This document shows, piece after piece, positions 1 to 9,905 of a stretch of 64,000 nt of DNA. The notes under the pieces are model-generated. The model saw only the letters and a program-made list of their open reading frames with translations. It was not told the origin of the DNA and searched no databases. Every line of letters begins with the position of its first letter. The first letter of the stretch is position 1. Where the stretch lies: NCBI GenBank assembly GCA_902545035.1, contig CACCEJ010000001.1:1-64000 (forward strand), in the 5' to 3' direction. The position numbers were made by a program, and so were the translations under genes. Source of the DNA: an uncultured Pelagibacteraceae bacterium (lineage in GTDB: Bacteria > Pseudomonadota > Alphaproteobacteria > Pelagibacterales > Pelagibacteraceae).

Positions 1-480
1 TTGATCTGTTATTTTTTTTGAAAAGTCTATTTTAAAAGGAACCTGTTTTATCTTGTTGTGTAGATTAACTATTGAATTTGAAAATTTATCTTTAGGTTCA
101 TAAAAAGATAATATTTCAATTATTTTATCTCTGGCTAATTTATAATCATTTTTAATATTAATTGCTTTAATTAAAAAATTAAAAGATTTTTTTAAATTGT
201 GAGTCTTGAAATGCAATAATCCTAAATTGTAATAAGCTGAGTGGAACTTTGTATTAAGCTTTATCGCCGTCTCAAAATCTAAAATTGACTGTTCTAAATC
301 GTTTAGTCTTAAATTTATTAACCCAACTATATTATGATATTGAGGAATATTGTTTAATTCAGGAAGTTTAGATTTACTTTTACTAGCTAACAACAAAGTA
401 TCTTTAAGAGAATTTTGATTATAGCTTTTAAGAATTTTATTTATTTGATTAAATTCTTCTTTGTAATCTGAGGCAATCAT
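1..480 (-). CDS. TPR-repeat protein, N-terminal part (runs off the left edge)
   Basis: Open minus-strand frame from ATG (cat at 478-480) to the window edge; translation begins MIASDYKEEFNQINKILKSYNQ and contains TPR-like AYYNLGLLHFKTHNLKKSFNFLIKAI. Confidence 0.75.
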   Translation of the reverse strand, partial: MIASDYKEEFNQINKILKSYNQNSLKDTLLLASKSKSKLPELNNIPQYHNIVGLINLRLNDLEQSILDFETAIKLNTKFHSAYYNLGLLHFKTHNLKKSFNFLIKAINIKNDYKLARDKIIEILSFYEPKDKFSNSIVNLHNKIKQVPFKIDFSKKITDQ

Positions 481-502
481 GTCCAAACAATTCAAGTACT
501 TT

Positions 503-577
503 TGGAGCGGGCAATGGGACTCGAACCCACGACCTTCTCGTTGGCAACGAGACGCTCTACCACTGAGCTATGCCCGC
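503..577 (-). tRNA. tRNA-Gly (anticodon GCC), CCA encoded
   Basis: Reverse complement GCGGGCATAGCTCAGTGGTAGAGCGTCTCGTTGCCAACGAGAAGGTCGTGGGTTCGAGTCCCATTGCCCGCTCCA folds as a cloverleaf; anticodon loop TTGCCAA; T-loop GGTTCGAGTCC. Confidence 0.97.
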
Positions 578-594
578 TTGTTCTGTAAGTATTG

Positions 595-623
595 AAAATA
601 GAAGCTTTTCTCCAATTAAGCAA
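595..623 (-). promoter_or_regulatory. candidate sigma70-type promoter for tRNA-Gly
   Basis: On minus strand TTGCTT - 17 nt - TATTTT, ending about 18 nt upstream of the tRNA 5' end. Confidence 0.35.
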
Positions 624-681
624 GAGGCAAAATGATTAGAATTGTGGAACAACCGTGGGCGTCAGTGTGGTCAGCATTTTT

Positions 682-2043
682 TTAATTATTTAACCACTTA
701 TAGTTTTTTTTGTAAACCTCAAATAAAGGATAATATCTTTTATATTTGTCATAGTCATATGATTGAATTCCAGTTCTTAATTGTACATTACTACTAGTTT
801 TAATATATAAATCATCTCTTTTGTGAAATTCAAATATGGACTCACTCCAATTTAATTCGCAAAATTCAAAAATCTTTTTTGTTTCTAAATTTTTATCATT
901 GTTCAAATTTTCCAATGATATTGAAATAATATTTTGTGGATATTTTTTTTTATAATAATCGATTACTTTTAAATATATATCTATATAATCCAATATATCT
1001 TTAATAGAATGAGCCCAAGATAATTTGGCCAAAAGTTTTTCATAAATTGCAATTATATTGTCGTATATATTTCTTGTAGAATTTATAAATTTTGCATCTG
1101 GAAAAACTTTTAGAATTGATTCAATATTAAAAAAATTATCTAATGATTTATCTATAATTTCTTTTTTATTATATGAAGAATTAAATTGAGAGTATCTTTT
1201 GTATAAATAATTTTTTAATTCAATAAAATCTAATTCAATATTATTTAAATTATTAAAATTGTTTTTATTGAAAAGATTTTTATTTTTTATTTGCTCTAAT
1301 ATACCCATGTGAAAAAAAGAACTTTCTCCATATGATGAATAATTATTATTATCACTAGATATAATACTTTCAATTAAAGTTGACCCTGTTCTTGGAAGAC
1401 CAACAATAAAAATTGGTTTTGTGAATTTTTTTTTTGATGAGTTTTCTAAATTAAAAAATTCTATTTTATTATGATACTTTGGCATTATTTTTCTATAATA
1501 AAAATCGGATTGATTATTGTATTGTAAGTTTGAGTTAAACATTATTTTATGGGCATCCTCTAATAAAGATAATTCTTTTTTTAAATTGTCTTTACTTATT
1601 TGGAATTTTGAAAGTAAAAACTTACTAATCGCAAGCTCAACTGAATTTTCTTTTGCACTAAGTGAAATTTTTTTAACTTGATCGTAATACTCATCTTTAA
1701 GAAATTTTGGTTTTAACTGATATAAACCATAATAACTTCTTATTTGGTTTTGATCCAATTCAATGAGTTTTAAGTAATTTTTTTTTGATAGGTCAGTATC
1801 ACCTGTTGTTTGATATAGCACTGCTAATTTAAGATAAACTGAAATATTATCAGGTCTTAATTCTAGAGATTTCTTGAAAAATTTAATACTTTTTTCTAAA
1901 ATTCTCAATTCAAAATAAACAAGTCCCAAAAAATAGAAAATCATAAACTTATCTTTTTCTGTTTTTAACCCATTTTGTAAAATTTTTTCTGCCTCTTTGA
2001 AGTCCTGATCGTACATTAATTTTTTAACAGAATCTAAATTCAT
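682..2043 (-). CDS. TPR-repeat sulfotransferase family protein
   Basis: N-terminal TPR repeats; C-terminal sulfotransferase 5'-PSB-like motif KPIFIVGLPRTGSTLIESIISS. Confidence 0.85.
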   Translation of the reverse strand: MNLDSVKKLMYDQDFKEAEKILQNGLKTEKDKFMIFYFLGLVYFELRILEKSIKFFKKSLELRPDNISVYLKLAVLYQTTGDTDLSKKNYLKLIELDQNQIRSYYGLYQLKPKFLKDEYYDQVKKISLSAKENSVELAISKFLLSKFQISKDNLKKELSLLEDAHKIMFNSNLQYNNQSDFYYRKIMPKYHNKIEFFNLENSSKKKFTKPIFIVGLPRTGSTLIESIISSDNNNYSSYGESSFFHMGILEQIKNKNLFNKNNFNNLNNIELDFIELKNYLYKRYSQFNSSYNKKEIIDKSLDNFFNIESILKVFPDAKFINSTRNIYDNIIAIYEKLLAKLSWAHSIKDILDYIDIYLKVIDYYKKKYPQNIISISLENLNNDKNLETKKIFEFCELNWSESIFEFHKRDDLYIKTSSNVQLRTGIQSYDYDKYKRYYPLFEVYKKNYKWLNN

Positions 2044-2052
2044 AAATATTTA

Positions 2053-3690
2053 TTAAAACTTAATTTTCATAATATTGAGAGTTTCCTGCATAGGAGTTAA
2101 ATAATCGCTATACTTTTTCCATGCGAAAGAGGTATTTTTTTTTATACCCTCCCTAACTTGTTGAAAAGATGCAGTTGTAACAGGTCTTGTATTCTTATAA
2201 TAATTTGTTATCTGATCTTCCCATTTTAAATTTAAGAAATTTAAAATTTCTTTAGAACTATTTACAAAATCATTGACAAAATTTTCGTAATTTATATTCA
2301 ATATTTTTGATCCATACTTTGATTTCCAAAAATTCATTAAGTCAAGGTATAATGAATAATATTTAGCAATATCTTGCTGACTTAAATTAAAATCCATACC
2401 ACTATCAACAAATGAAGTTTTATAATTAGACCAACATACAGCCATAGGATTTCTTTCAATATGTATAATTTTTGCTTCTGGAAAAGCATTTATTATAAAA
2501 CCTATCCATCTAAAATTGACTGGGAGTTTATCAATTATATAACTATTGTTTGAAATTTTAATGATTTGATTGAAGTAAGAGTTTCTTATTTGATTGAAGT
2601 AACTTTGAAAATTTTTAGGTTGTTTAATATCTACTTTATCCATAATTTTTGGTAAAAAATCTAGTTCACCTGCCCCATATATTTGTGAATGACTTGATAA
2701 TATTTGCTCTATCAATGAAGTCCCAGATCTTGGCATGCCAACAATGAAAATTGGTTTACTTTTGAGCTTATCCTCAAAATCTAAATTTATATCTTCATAT
2801 TTCTTAAAAAAGTCTTTTATTTCTCTAAATTGTATTTCAGTTTTTTCAAATGAAAACTTTGAATTTTCTTTCTTAAGTGAATTAGATTTATCTAAATATT
2901 TGAATGCTAAATCATTTTTATCTTGGTCGAAATATCCCTTACTTAAAGCATCAAAAAGTAAAATTTTATTCTCGGCTGAAAAAATATTTCCATCTAAAAG
3001 TTCAAGCTGTTGAAAAATTTTATCATCTTTTTCAATTTTAGTCACTGCTATATAGTTTCTATAACTAGCTATATGATTTTTGTTAATTTTTATTATCTTT
3101 TGAAAATATTCTCTTCCTTTAGAAATATTACCTAAAAAAAGGTAAACACTTCCTATATTATATAAAGTTTTAAAGTCATTTTGATCAAAGCTTAATATTT
3201 TTTCATAAGTTTTGATTAATTCATCAAAATTTTTATTTTCTTTATAAATATTTGCTAAATTATAATAAGCCTGGATATTATTTTTTTTTAATTCAATCGC
3301 TTTTTTGAAACATAAGATTGCCTCATCAATTTTACCAAGACGTTTTTTTGTATTTCCTAAATTATTGTATGCTTCAGAAAAATTTGGATTTAATTTAATT
3401 ACTTCTTCAAAATATGAGACTGCAGTATCATATTTTTTCAATTGCTTGTGTATATTTGCTTGTATGAAGAGTATTTCTGGTTTTTTTTGAACAGATAATA
3501 ATCTATCGAAATACTTTTCTGCTTCAGAATAATTTTGAATATTAACATAAGACAAACCTATTGAATAAACTAATTGATAATCTTTAGGATTTTTTTTCAG
3601 CAATTTTAATCCAGATTTTATTACTCCTTCATAATTCTTTTCTTTATATAAATTTAAAATATTAACTTTATCTAAATTGTTTGAATTCAT
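2053..3690 (-). CDS. TPR-repeat sulfotransferase family protein
   Basis: Multiple TPRs (AYNNLGNTKKRLGKIDEAILCFKKAIEL) and KPIFIVGMPRSGTSLIEQILSSH sulfotransferase motif. Confidence 0.88.
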   Translation of the reverse strand: MNSNNLDKVNILNLYKEKNYEGVIKSGLKLLKKNPKDYQLVYSIGLSYVNIQNYSEAEKYFDRLLSVQKKPEILFIQANIHKQLKKYDTAVSYFEEVIKLNPNFSEAYNNLGNTKKRLGKIDEAILCFKKAIELKKNNIQAYYNLANIYKENKNFDELIKTYEKILSFDQNDFKTLYNIGSVYLFLGNISKGREYFQKIIKINKNHIASYRNYIAVTKIEKDDKIFQQLELLDGNIFSAENKILLFDALSKGYFDQDKNDLAFKYLDKSNSLKKENSKFSFEKTEIQFREIKDFFKKYEDINLDFEDKLKSKPIFIVGMPRSGTSLIEQILSSHSQIYGAGELDFLPKIMDKVDIKQPKNFQSYFNQIRNSYFNQIIKISNNSYIIDKLPVNFRWIGFIINAFPEAKIIHIERNPMAVCWSNYKTSFVDSGMDFNLSQQDIAKYYSLYLDLMNFWKSKYGSKILNINYENFVNDFVNSSKEILNFLNLKWEDQITNYYKNTRPVTTASFQQVREGIKKNTSFAWKKYSDYLTPMQETLNIMKIKF

Positions 3691-3716
3691 TATTTATTTG
3701 TTATAATTTAATTATA

Positions 3717-4358
3717 ATGAAAAAAGAAGATCTTCCCAATATATTACCAGTTTTTCCTTTATCAAATTTTATTATTTTTCCCAAAACAACTGTGCCCTTA
3801 AACATTTTTGAGCCGAGATATATAGAAATGATTGATAACAGTATGAAAACCAACAGATTAATTGGAATGATACAACCTAAAAAATCTGGAGAGCTAAAGA
3901 AACCTGATTTATATAAAGTTGGATGTGCAGGTAAAATTACAAGTTTTAATGAAACAGATGATGGAAGATATTTGATAATTCTCAACGGTATTTGTAGATT
4001 TAAAATAATGGATGAAATTAATAATGATAATTTATATAGAGAATGTGAAGTACAATATGATGATTTTTCAACAGATTTGAGCGACAAATCAGAGGAAATT
4101 AAGTTTTCAGACTTAAATTTAATATTTAGAAATTTAAAAGATTTATTTAAGAAACAAGGATACGAAATAAATTGGAAAGAAATTGAGAAACAAAGTTTAG
4201 ATCAAACTATCAACACATTATCTATGGCTTCACCATTTTCTCTTGAAGAAAAACAAGTTTTACTTGAAAGTAAGGATCTTAATATAAGAAAGGAAAGGTT
4301 AAAAGAAATTCTAAATACTTATGTTGTTGATAATTTTAATAATAAAACAATTCAATAA
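3717..4358 (+). CDS. Lon N-terminal (substrate-binding) domain protein, no protease domain
   Basis: LPNILPVFPLSNFIIFPKTTVPLNIFEPRYIEMI is a typical LON-domain start; ORF starting at 3681 trimmed to the ATG at 3717. Confidence 0.85.
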   Translation: MKKEDLPNILPVFPLSNFIIFPKTTVPLNIFEPRYIEMIDNSMKTNRLIGMIQPKKSGELKKPDLYKVGCAGKITSFNETDDGRYLIILNGICRFKIMDEINNDNLYRECEVQYDDFSTDLSDKSEEIKFSDLNLIFRNLKDLFKKQGYEINWKEIEKQSLDQTINTLSMASPFSLEEKQVLLESKDLNIRKERLKEILNTYVVDNFNNKTIQ

Positions 4359-5438
4359 CTAATTTAAGCCTCCATTGGAAATCAAAGTAGCATATTTATT
4401 TAAACTTCTATTTTTTTTTAAAATTTTAAAAATTGGGTCAGATAAAAAATTATTTAATTTATTATCAAGTTTAAAAAAACTGCTAATAAAATCAATACCT
4501 GTTCCATGTATAAAATTTAGATGCTTAGTTTTTTTTTCAAAGGTTTTAGCAATTAACTCTCCACTGTTAATACCTAAATTTAAATTTTCATCCATAATAT
4601 TTAATAAATTATTTATATCTCTTAATGTCATATTAAATCCTTGACCAGCAAGAGGATGTATTTTATGTATCAAATCACCAAAAGATAAAATATTTTTATG
4701 ACAATAATTTCTCAAAACTGAAAATTTAATATTAAATTTTTCAATACTACTAAAATTTTTAATATTATATTTAAAATTATATTTTTTTATAAAACTTTTT
4801 ATTAATTTTTGCTCAATTTTTTCTCCGGAGTCATTAGAAAAAACTACAGATGTATGAGTTTCTGACAAAGGTAAAAAAGCCAAGGGTCCATTTTTTGTAA
4901 AAATTTGAGTTGCTGTTTTATTTTCAATTTTTTGATGATTTATAATACCTGTATAAGCTGATCCATAATATTTTTTTTTAACTATTCTATGAAAAAATTT
5001 TTTAGTTATCGGATTATTTTGGTCAGAATTAATTATTAAATCATAATTTTTTATAATTTCATAATTAGTATTATGAGATCTTACATAGTTGATAAGTTTA
5101 TTATTTTTGATATTTTTTTTAAGTAATCTATAAATTTCATTATATTTAACCAAATAGAAATTATTCCGATTTTTATCTTTAAATTCAAATAATTCAGAGG
5201 AATTACTTTTCTCTGAATATATTTTAATATTTTCTGAGGGCCATCCTAAAGTATCAAATAATTTTATATTTTTTTTTAAAAACTCATAATTGTCATTTGA
5301 AATAGCTATAGTTCTAGTATTATTATTGAATTTTTTAGTTGAAGATTTATATAAAATTTCAACAGGAATCTTTTTTTTAACTAATAAGTTAGATAAAACT
5401 AAGTTTGTTAAATTATTTCCTAAAAGGCAAATTTTCAT
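4359..5438 (-). CDS. UbiH/UbiF-like FAD-dependent monooxygenase
   Basis: C-terminal motif GDLIHKIHPLAGQGFNMTLRDINNLL; N-terminal MKICLLGNNLTNLVLSNLLVKK resembles a (degenerate) dinucleotide-binding fold; start set at the internal Met. Confidence 0.75.
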   Translation of the reverse strand: MKICLLGNNLTNLVLSNLLVKKKIPVEILYKSSTKKFNNNTRTIAISNDNYEFLKKNIKLFDTLGWPSENIKIYSEKSNSSELFEFKDKNRNNFYLVKYNEIYRLLKKNIKNNKLINYVRSHNTNYEIIKNYDLIINSDQNNPITKKFFHRIVKKKYYGSAYTGIINHQKIENKTATQIFTKNGPLAFLPLSETHTSVVFSNDSGEKIEQKLIKSFIKKYNFKYNIKNFSSIEKFNIKFSVLRNYCHKNILSFGDLIHKIHPLAGQGFNMTLRDINNLLNIMDENLNLGINSGELIAKTFEKKTKHLNFIHGTGIDFISSFFKLDNKLNNFLSDPIFKILKKNRSLNKYATLISNGGLN

Positions 5439-5501
5439 AATATTATTTAATTTTATCAACAAAAATTAAATGATACAAAGTGACAAATCATTAGTAGCAA
5501 A

Positions 5502-7589
5502 ATGAAAATTAAATATTTATTAGATAAATCAAGTAGTTTTCTAATTAAAAGATTAGTAGAGTTTATAGGTGTGTGTTTGCTAATTTTATCAGTATTATTT
5601 CTGATATCATTAGTCAGCTACTCACCAGAGGATCCCAACTTCATCTTTCCAGAAAACACTGAATTAAAGAACTTATTGGGTATAAAAGGTGCTTATACGT
5701 CAGATTTATTTTTTCAATCAATTGGTTTAATATCGTTGTTAATTCCTATTTCTATTTTTTTCACGTCTATAAAAATAATAATTGAAAAAAAAATATTAAT
5801 TATTATTGAGAGTTTATTCTTTATAATTTTATATTCAATAATTGGAACGTTATTTTTTACGGTTTTCCATACCGAAACATATTGGCTTAATTTAAATGGT
5901 AATAATGGATTTGTTGGAAATTTATTTGAAGATACATTTTTCATAAATTTAATAAATATTAATTCAAAACTGGGTTATTTTATATTTCTAATTTTGATCT
6001 CTATTTTCTTTTTACTAAGTATTAATTTTAAATTCAGTTCATTTTCTCTAATTATGAAATTATTTAGTAAGTCAGAGAAAAAATCGTTAAAAAATACATC
6101 TATAGATTTAGAACAAAATTTAGTTTCAGAAAATGACTACATAAGAAATGAAACTAGAGTACAAGAAAATTTTTCATTTGAAAAAGATATACCCTCATCT
6201 GAAAAAAAAATTTTAAAATATAAATTACCAACAATTGACTTTTTAAAAACACCAACAAAAAAAGATAAAAATTTATCTCAAAATAAAGTTGAAGAGAAAA
6301 CTTTAGAAAAAATTTTATTAGACTTTGGTGTAGAAGGAGAAATAAAAAAGGTAAGTCAGGGTCCTGTAGTGACATTATATGAGTTTGAACCAGCTCCAGG
6401 AGTAAAAGTATCAAAAATAATAAATCTTTCAGAGGATATTGCTAGAAACACAAGCTCGGAATCAGCTAGGATTGCAACAATACCTGGAAGTAATACTATA
6501 GGTATAGAATTACCCAAGTCACAAAGAGAAAATGTTTTTTTAAGTGAAATAATCTCTGACTCTAGTTATAAAAAAAAAGATATAAAACTCCCAATTGCTC
6601 TTGGTAAAAGTATTTCTGGATTACCAATAACTGGCGATTTAAGCACAATGCCTCATTTGCTTATAGCTGGTACAACAGGATCTGGAAAATCTGTTTGTAT
6701 TAATACAATTATTTTATCACTTTTGTACAAACACTCTCCTGAAAAATGTAAGTTTATATTAATTGATCCAAAAATGTTGGAGCTGTCGACATATGAAGGT
6801 ATTCCACATTTATTATGCCCTGTCATTACGGAAGCAAAAAGAGCTGCTTCTGTTTTAGGATGGGTTGTTAAAGAAATGGAAAATCGTTACAAACTTATGA
6901 CTAAAGTGGGTGTAAGAAACATTGATGGATACAATGAAAAACATAAGATTTCTATGCCTTTTATTGTTGTAATAGTTGATGAAATGTCTGATCTTATGTT
7001 GGTCGCTGGTAAAGATATTGAGAATTATATACAAAAACTTTCACAGATGGCCAGAGCTGCAGGGATACATATTATAATGGCAACACAAAGACCAAGTGTT
7101 GATGTCATTACTGGAACAATCAAAGCTAACTTTCCTACTAGAATATCTTTTCAAGTTACATCAAAAATAGATAGTAGAACAATTCTTGGTGAACAAGGTG
7201 CTGAACAACTACTTGGTAAGGGAGATATGCTCTATATGACTTCAGCAAATAGAATGACAAGAATACATGCACCATTTGTATCAGAAGGAGAAATTGAAAA
7301 AATAAATAACTTTCTTAGAAACCAAGCTGAACCAGACTACGTTGATGAAATCCTAAATTTTGTTGATGAAAAAGAAGGTTCCAATGCTACAAGTGATAAT
7401 GAAAATCTTGATGAATTGTATAATACTGCTTTAGAGATTGTTAAATCTGAAAGAAAAGCATCAACATCTTTTTTACAAAGAAAATTACAGATTGGTTATA
7501 ATAGAGCAGCAAGAATAGTAGATCAAATGGAGGCAAATGGAGAAGTTAGTCCGGCAAATCATGTAGGAAAAAGAGAAGTGCTTAAATGA
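5502..7589 (+). CDS. ftsK: DNA translocase FtsK/SpoIIIE
   Basis: N-terminal TM helices; Walker A LIAGTTGSGKSVCIN; C-terminal gamma-like winged helix (SFLQRKLQIGYNRAARIVDQMEANGEV). Confidence 0.97.
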   Translation: MKIKYLLDKSSSFLIKRLVEFIGVCLLILSVLFLISLVSYSPEDPNFIFPENTELKNLLGIKGAYTSDLFFQSIGLISLLIPISIFFTSIKIIIEKKILIIIESLFFIILYSIIGTLFFTVFHTETYWLNLNGNNGFVGNLFEDTFFINLININSKLGYFIFLILISIFFLLSINFKFSSFSLIMKLFSKSEKKSLKNTSIDLEQNLVSENDYIRNETRVQENFSFEKDIPSSEKKILKYKLPTIDFLKTPTKKDKNLSQNKVEEKTLEKILLDFGVEGEIKKVSQGPVVTLYEFEPAPGVKVSKIINLSEDIARNTSSESARIATIPGSNTIGIELPKSQRENVFLSEIISDSSYKKKDIKLPIALGKSISGLPITGDLSTMPHLLIAGTTGSGKSVCINTIILSLLYKHSPEKCKFILIDPKMLELSTYEGIPHLLCPVITEAKRAASVLGWVVKEMENRYKLMTKVGVRNIDGYNEKHKISMPFIVVIVDEMSDLMLVAGKDIENYIQKLSQMARAAGIHIIMATQRPSVDVITGTIKANFPTRISFQVTSKIDSRTILGEQGAEQLLGKGDMLYMTSANRMTRIHAPFVSEGEIEKINNFLRNQAEPDYVDEILNFVDEKEGSNATSDNENLDELYNTALEIVKSERKASTSFLQRKLQIGYNRAARIVDQMEANGEVSPANHVGKREVLK

Positions 7590-8146
7590 AAAAATACTTA
7601 TTCTTTTGTTTGATTTTTTTTTTTAATCTAGATGCACAAAGTTCCTCAACTCAACAAATTATAAATCACTTAGAAAATATATATTCTTTGCAATTCAAAT
7701 TTATTCAAAAAATAGATAATAATAATACTGAAAAAGGAGAGTGTATAATTTTGTACCCAAAGAAAATTTTTTGTGAATATTATGATATATACAACAAAGT
7801 ATTAGTCTCGAATGGTAAATCTCTAGTTATCAACTCAGATAAAATCAAAAACTATTATAGATATCCATTAGAGAATACACCGTTGAATTTTATTCTTGAT
7901 AAAAAGTTCTTAATTTCAAAAATGAAGGACACAAGAGATGATAAAGATTATCCTTTTTATTATGTATTTAATTTTGTTTATGAAAATAACTTTATAAAAG
8001 TTTTTTTTGATAAAGAAAGTTTAGATTTAATAGGTTGGGAAACCAAAGATATATACCAAAACTTAATTCAAACCTTTTTAAGTGATGTTAATATTAATAT
8101 TGATGTTGAAGAAAAATTATTTTCAATACAAAAATATACTAATTAA
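7586..8146 (+). CDS. lolA: LolA-like outer membrane lipoprotein carrier
   Basis: Signal peptide; LENIYSLQFKFIQKIDNNNTEKGECIILYPKKIFCEY LolA-like; immediately follows ftsK as in many alphaproteobacteria. Confidence 0.8.
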   Translation: MKKYLFFCLIFFFNLDAQSSSTQQIINHLENIYSLQFKFIQKIDNNNTEKGECIILYPKKIFCEYYDIYNKVLVSNGKSLVINSDKIKNYYRYPLENTPLNFILDKKFLISKMKDTRDDKDYPFYYVFNFVYENNFIKVFFDKESLDLIGWETKDIYQNLIQTFLSDVNINIDVEEKLFSIQKYTN

Positions 8147-8651
8147 CCTCAACATTTATTTTTTCAGATTTAAATACTCGCATCCCTCTAGCTAGATAGT
8201 TTTTAATTGCATTTTTGTGATCTAATGAGCAAGTGTGTAACCAAACTCTAGAGTTTCCATCTTCAAACAACTTTTTAATAGCTTCAGACAACAGATATCC
8301 TCCACATTTTTTTCCGAAGTATTCCTCTAATATCCCAAAATATGCTATTTCTGAGTAATCATTATCAATATCACGAATGGTTTCGTAATATCCTGCCAAG
8401 TTATTATTATCCTTTAAAACAAAGGTTTTTACCCTTGGATTTTCAACGTATTCAATCCATTTTTTATCGGCCCACACTAATCTATCTACCCATCTATGTT
8501 TTCTTCCAATTTGTTTATAAAAAAATTTGTTAATTTGGAAATCAGGTGGATCTATTTGTCTAATTTTAAAGTTTGGACCTGGACTTTTGGATATATTAAG
8601 TTTTTTTAATGAATTTATTTCTAAGAAGCTTCTGTCTACGTTTATTATCAC
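8139..8651 (-). CDS. GNAT family N-acetyltransferase
   Basis: GILEEYFGKKCGGYLLSEAIKKLFEDG...HKNAIKNYLARGMRVFK acetyl-CoA-binding pattern. Confidence 0.8.
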   Translation of the reverse strand: MIINVDRSFLEINSLKKLNISKSPGPNFKIRQIDPPDFQINKFFYKQIGRKHRWVDRLVWADKKWIEYVENPRVKTFVLKDNNNLAGYYETIRDIDNDYSEIAYFGILEEYFGKKCGGYLLSEAIKKLFEDGNSRVWLHTCSLDHKNAIKNYLARGMRVFKSEKINVEVN

Positions 8652-9013
8652 GAAACCATTTTACCAATTTTCTCTCCACCGAACAAATGAAAATGTAAAT
8701 GAGGAACTTCCTGCCCTCCGTCCTCACTTATATTGGCTAGTGCTCTATATCCTTTACCGGTGTCGACAGATATATTTAATTTTTTTGCAACGGTGTTAAT
8801 TCCTTTAAGGAGTCCAACCATTTCCTCAGGTGACGCATTCTGACTAAAATCATCTAAGTCAATATATTTTCCTTTTGGAATAACCAATACATGAATTTTT
8901 TTTTGTGGATTTATATCATGGAAAGATAAAACAAATTCATCCTCATAAATTTTATTACAAGGTATTTCATTTCTTAATATTTTAGCAAATATATTATTAT
9001 CGTCGTAACTCAT
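8648..9013 (-). CDS. HIT family protein (HinT-like)
   Basis: GGQEVPHLHFHLFGG histidine-triad motif. Confidence 0.93.
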   Translation of the reverse strand: MSYDDNNIFAKILRNEIPCNKIYEDEFVLSFHDINPQKKIHVLVIPKGKYIDLDDFSQNASPEEMVGLLKGINTVAKKLNISVDTGKGYRALANISEDGGQEVPHLHFHLFGGEKIGKMVS

Positions 9014-9014
9014 T

Positions 9015-9902
9015 TTATATTTTTTCTAAAACTGATTTTACTGTATCTCCCATAACAGATGGGTTTTTAGAAATTGTAATTCCACACTCTTTTAAAATTT
9101 CAACCTTTTCAATTGCACTTTCTCCGTACGCTGAAACTATTGCTCCAGCATGACCCATTACTCTTCCTTTAGGAGCAGTTAATCCAGCTATGTATGCTAT
9201 AACGGGTTTTTTCATATTTTCTTTTGCAAATTCTCCTGCTGCTACTTCCTGAGGACCACCAATCTCTCCAATCATTAAAATTGCGTCAGTCTCATCGTCT
9301 GTCTCAAATTTTTCAATAATATCTCTAAATGAACTTCCATTTATTGGATCTCCTCCAATACCTACACTCGTTGAGACACCTATATTCAAATTCTTGAGTT
9401 GTTGAGCTGCTTCATAACCTAATGTTCCTGATCTACTTATGATTCCAATTCTTCCTTCTTTATAAATATGTCCTGGCATTATCCCCAACATAGATTTTCC
9501 TGGACTAATAATACCTGCACAATTGGGTCCAACTAAAGTCATTTTAGAACTTTTGGTGTATCTCCTCATATACCTTTTTATTCTGATCATGTCGTGAGAT
9601 GGAATTCCATCAACAATAGCTACACAAGTTTTAATACCAGCATCAGCAGCTTCCATTGCCGAGTCTGCCGCAAAAGCTGGTGGTACAAATAAAATTGATG
9701 CGTCTGCTCCTGTTTCGCTTACTGCATCTTTAACTGTATTAAATACTGGCAAATTTAGGTGCATAGAGCCACCCTTTCCTGGAGTAACTCCACCAACGAC
9801 ATTAGAACCATACTTAATCATCTCGTCTGCATGAAAAGACCCCATTTTTCCTGTAAAACCTTGAATAATTATCTTACTTTTTTTGTCTATAAGTACTGTC
9901 AT
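9015..9902 (-). CDS. CoA ligase alpha subunit; SucD family, MtkB (malate-CoA ligase)-like
   Basis: IQGFTGKMGSFHADEMIKYGSNVVGGVTPGKGG; phospho-His region LMIGEIGGPQE, GHAGAI; MIRIKRYMRRY and NCAGIISPGKSMLGIMPGHIY resemble MtkB. Confidence 0.85.
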   Translation of the reverse strand: MTVLIDKKSKIIIQGFTGKMGSFHADEMIKYGSNVVGGVTPGKGGSMHLNLPVFNTVKDAVSETGADASILFVPPAFAADSAMEAADAGIKTCVAIVDGIPSHDMIRIKRYMRRYTKSSKMTLVGPNCAGIISPGKSMLGIMPGHIYKEGRIGIISRSGTLGYEAAQQLKNLNIGVSTSVGIGGDPINGSSFRDIIEKFETDDETDAILMIGEIGGPQEVAAGEFAKENMKKPVIAYIAGLTAPKGRVMGHAGAIVSAYGESAIEKVEILKECGITISKNPSVMGDTVKSVLEKI

Positions 9903-9905
9903 GAT

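Noticed and set aside
2735-3013. Plus-strand ORF inside the TPR-sulfotransferase gene
   Set aside because: Antisense, low complexity, no RBS or domain
3701-4087. 128-aa minus-strand ORF opposite the LON-domain gene
   Set aside because: Shadow ORF; the plus-strand product has clear LON motifs
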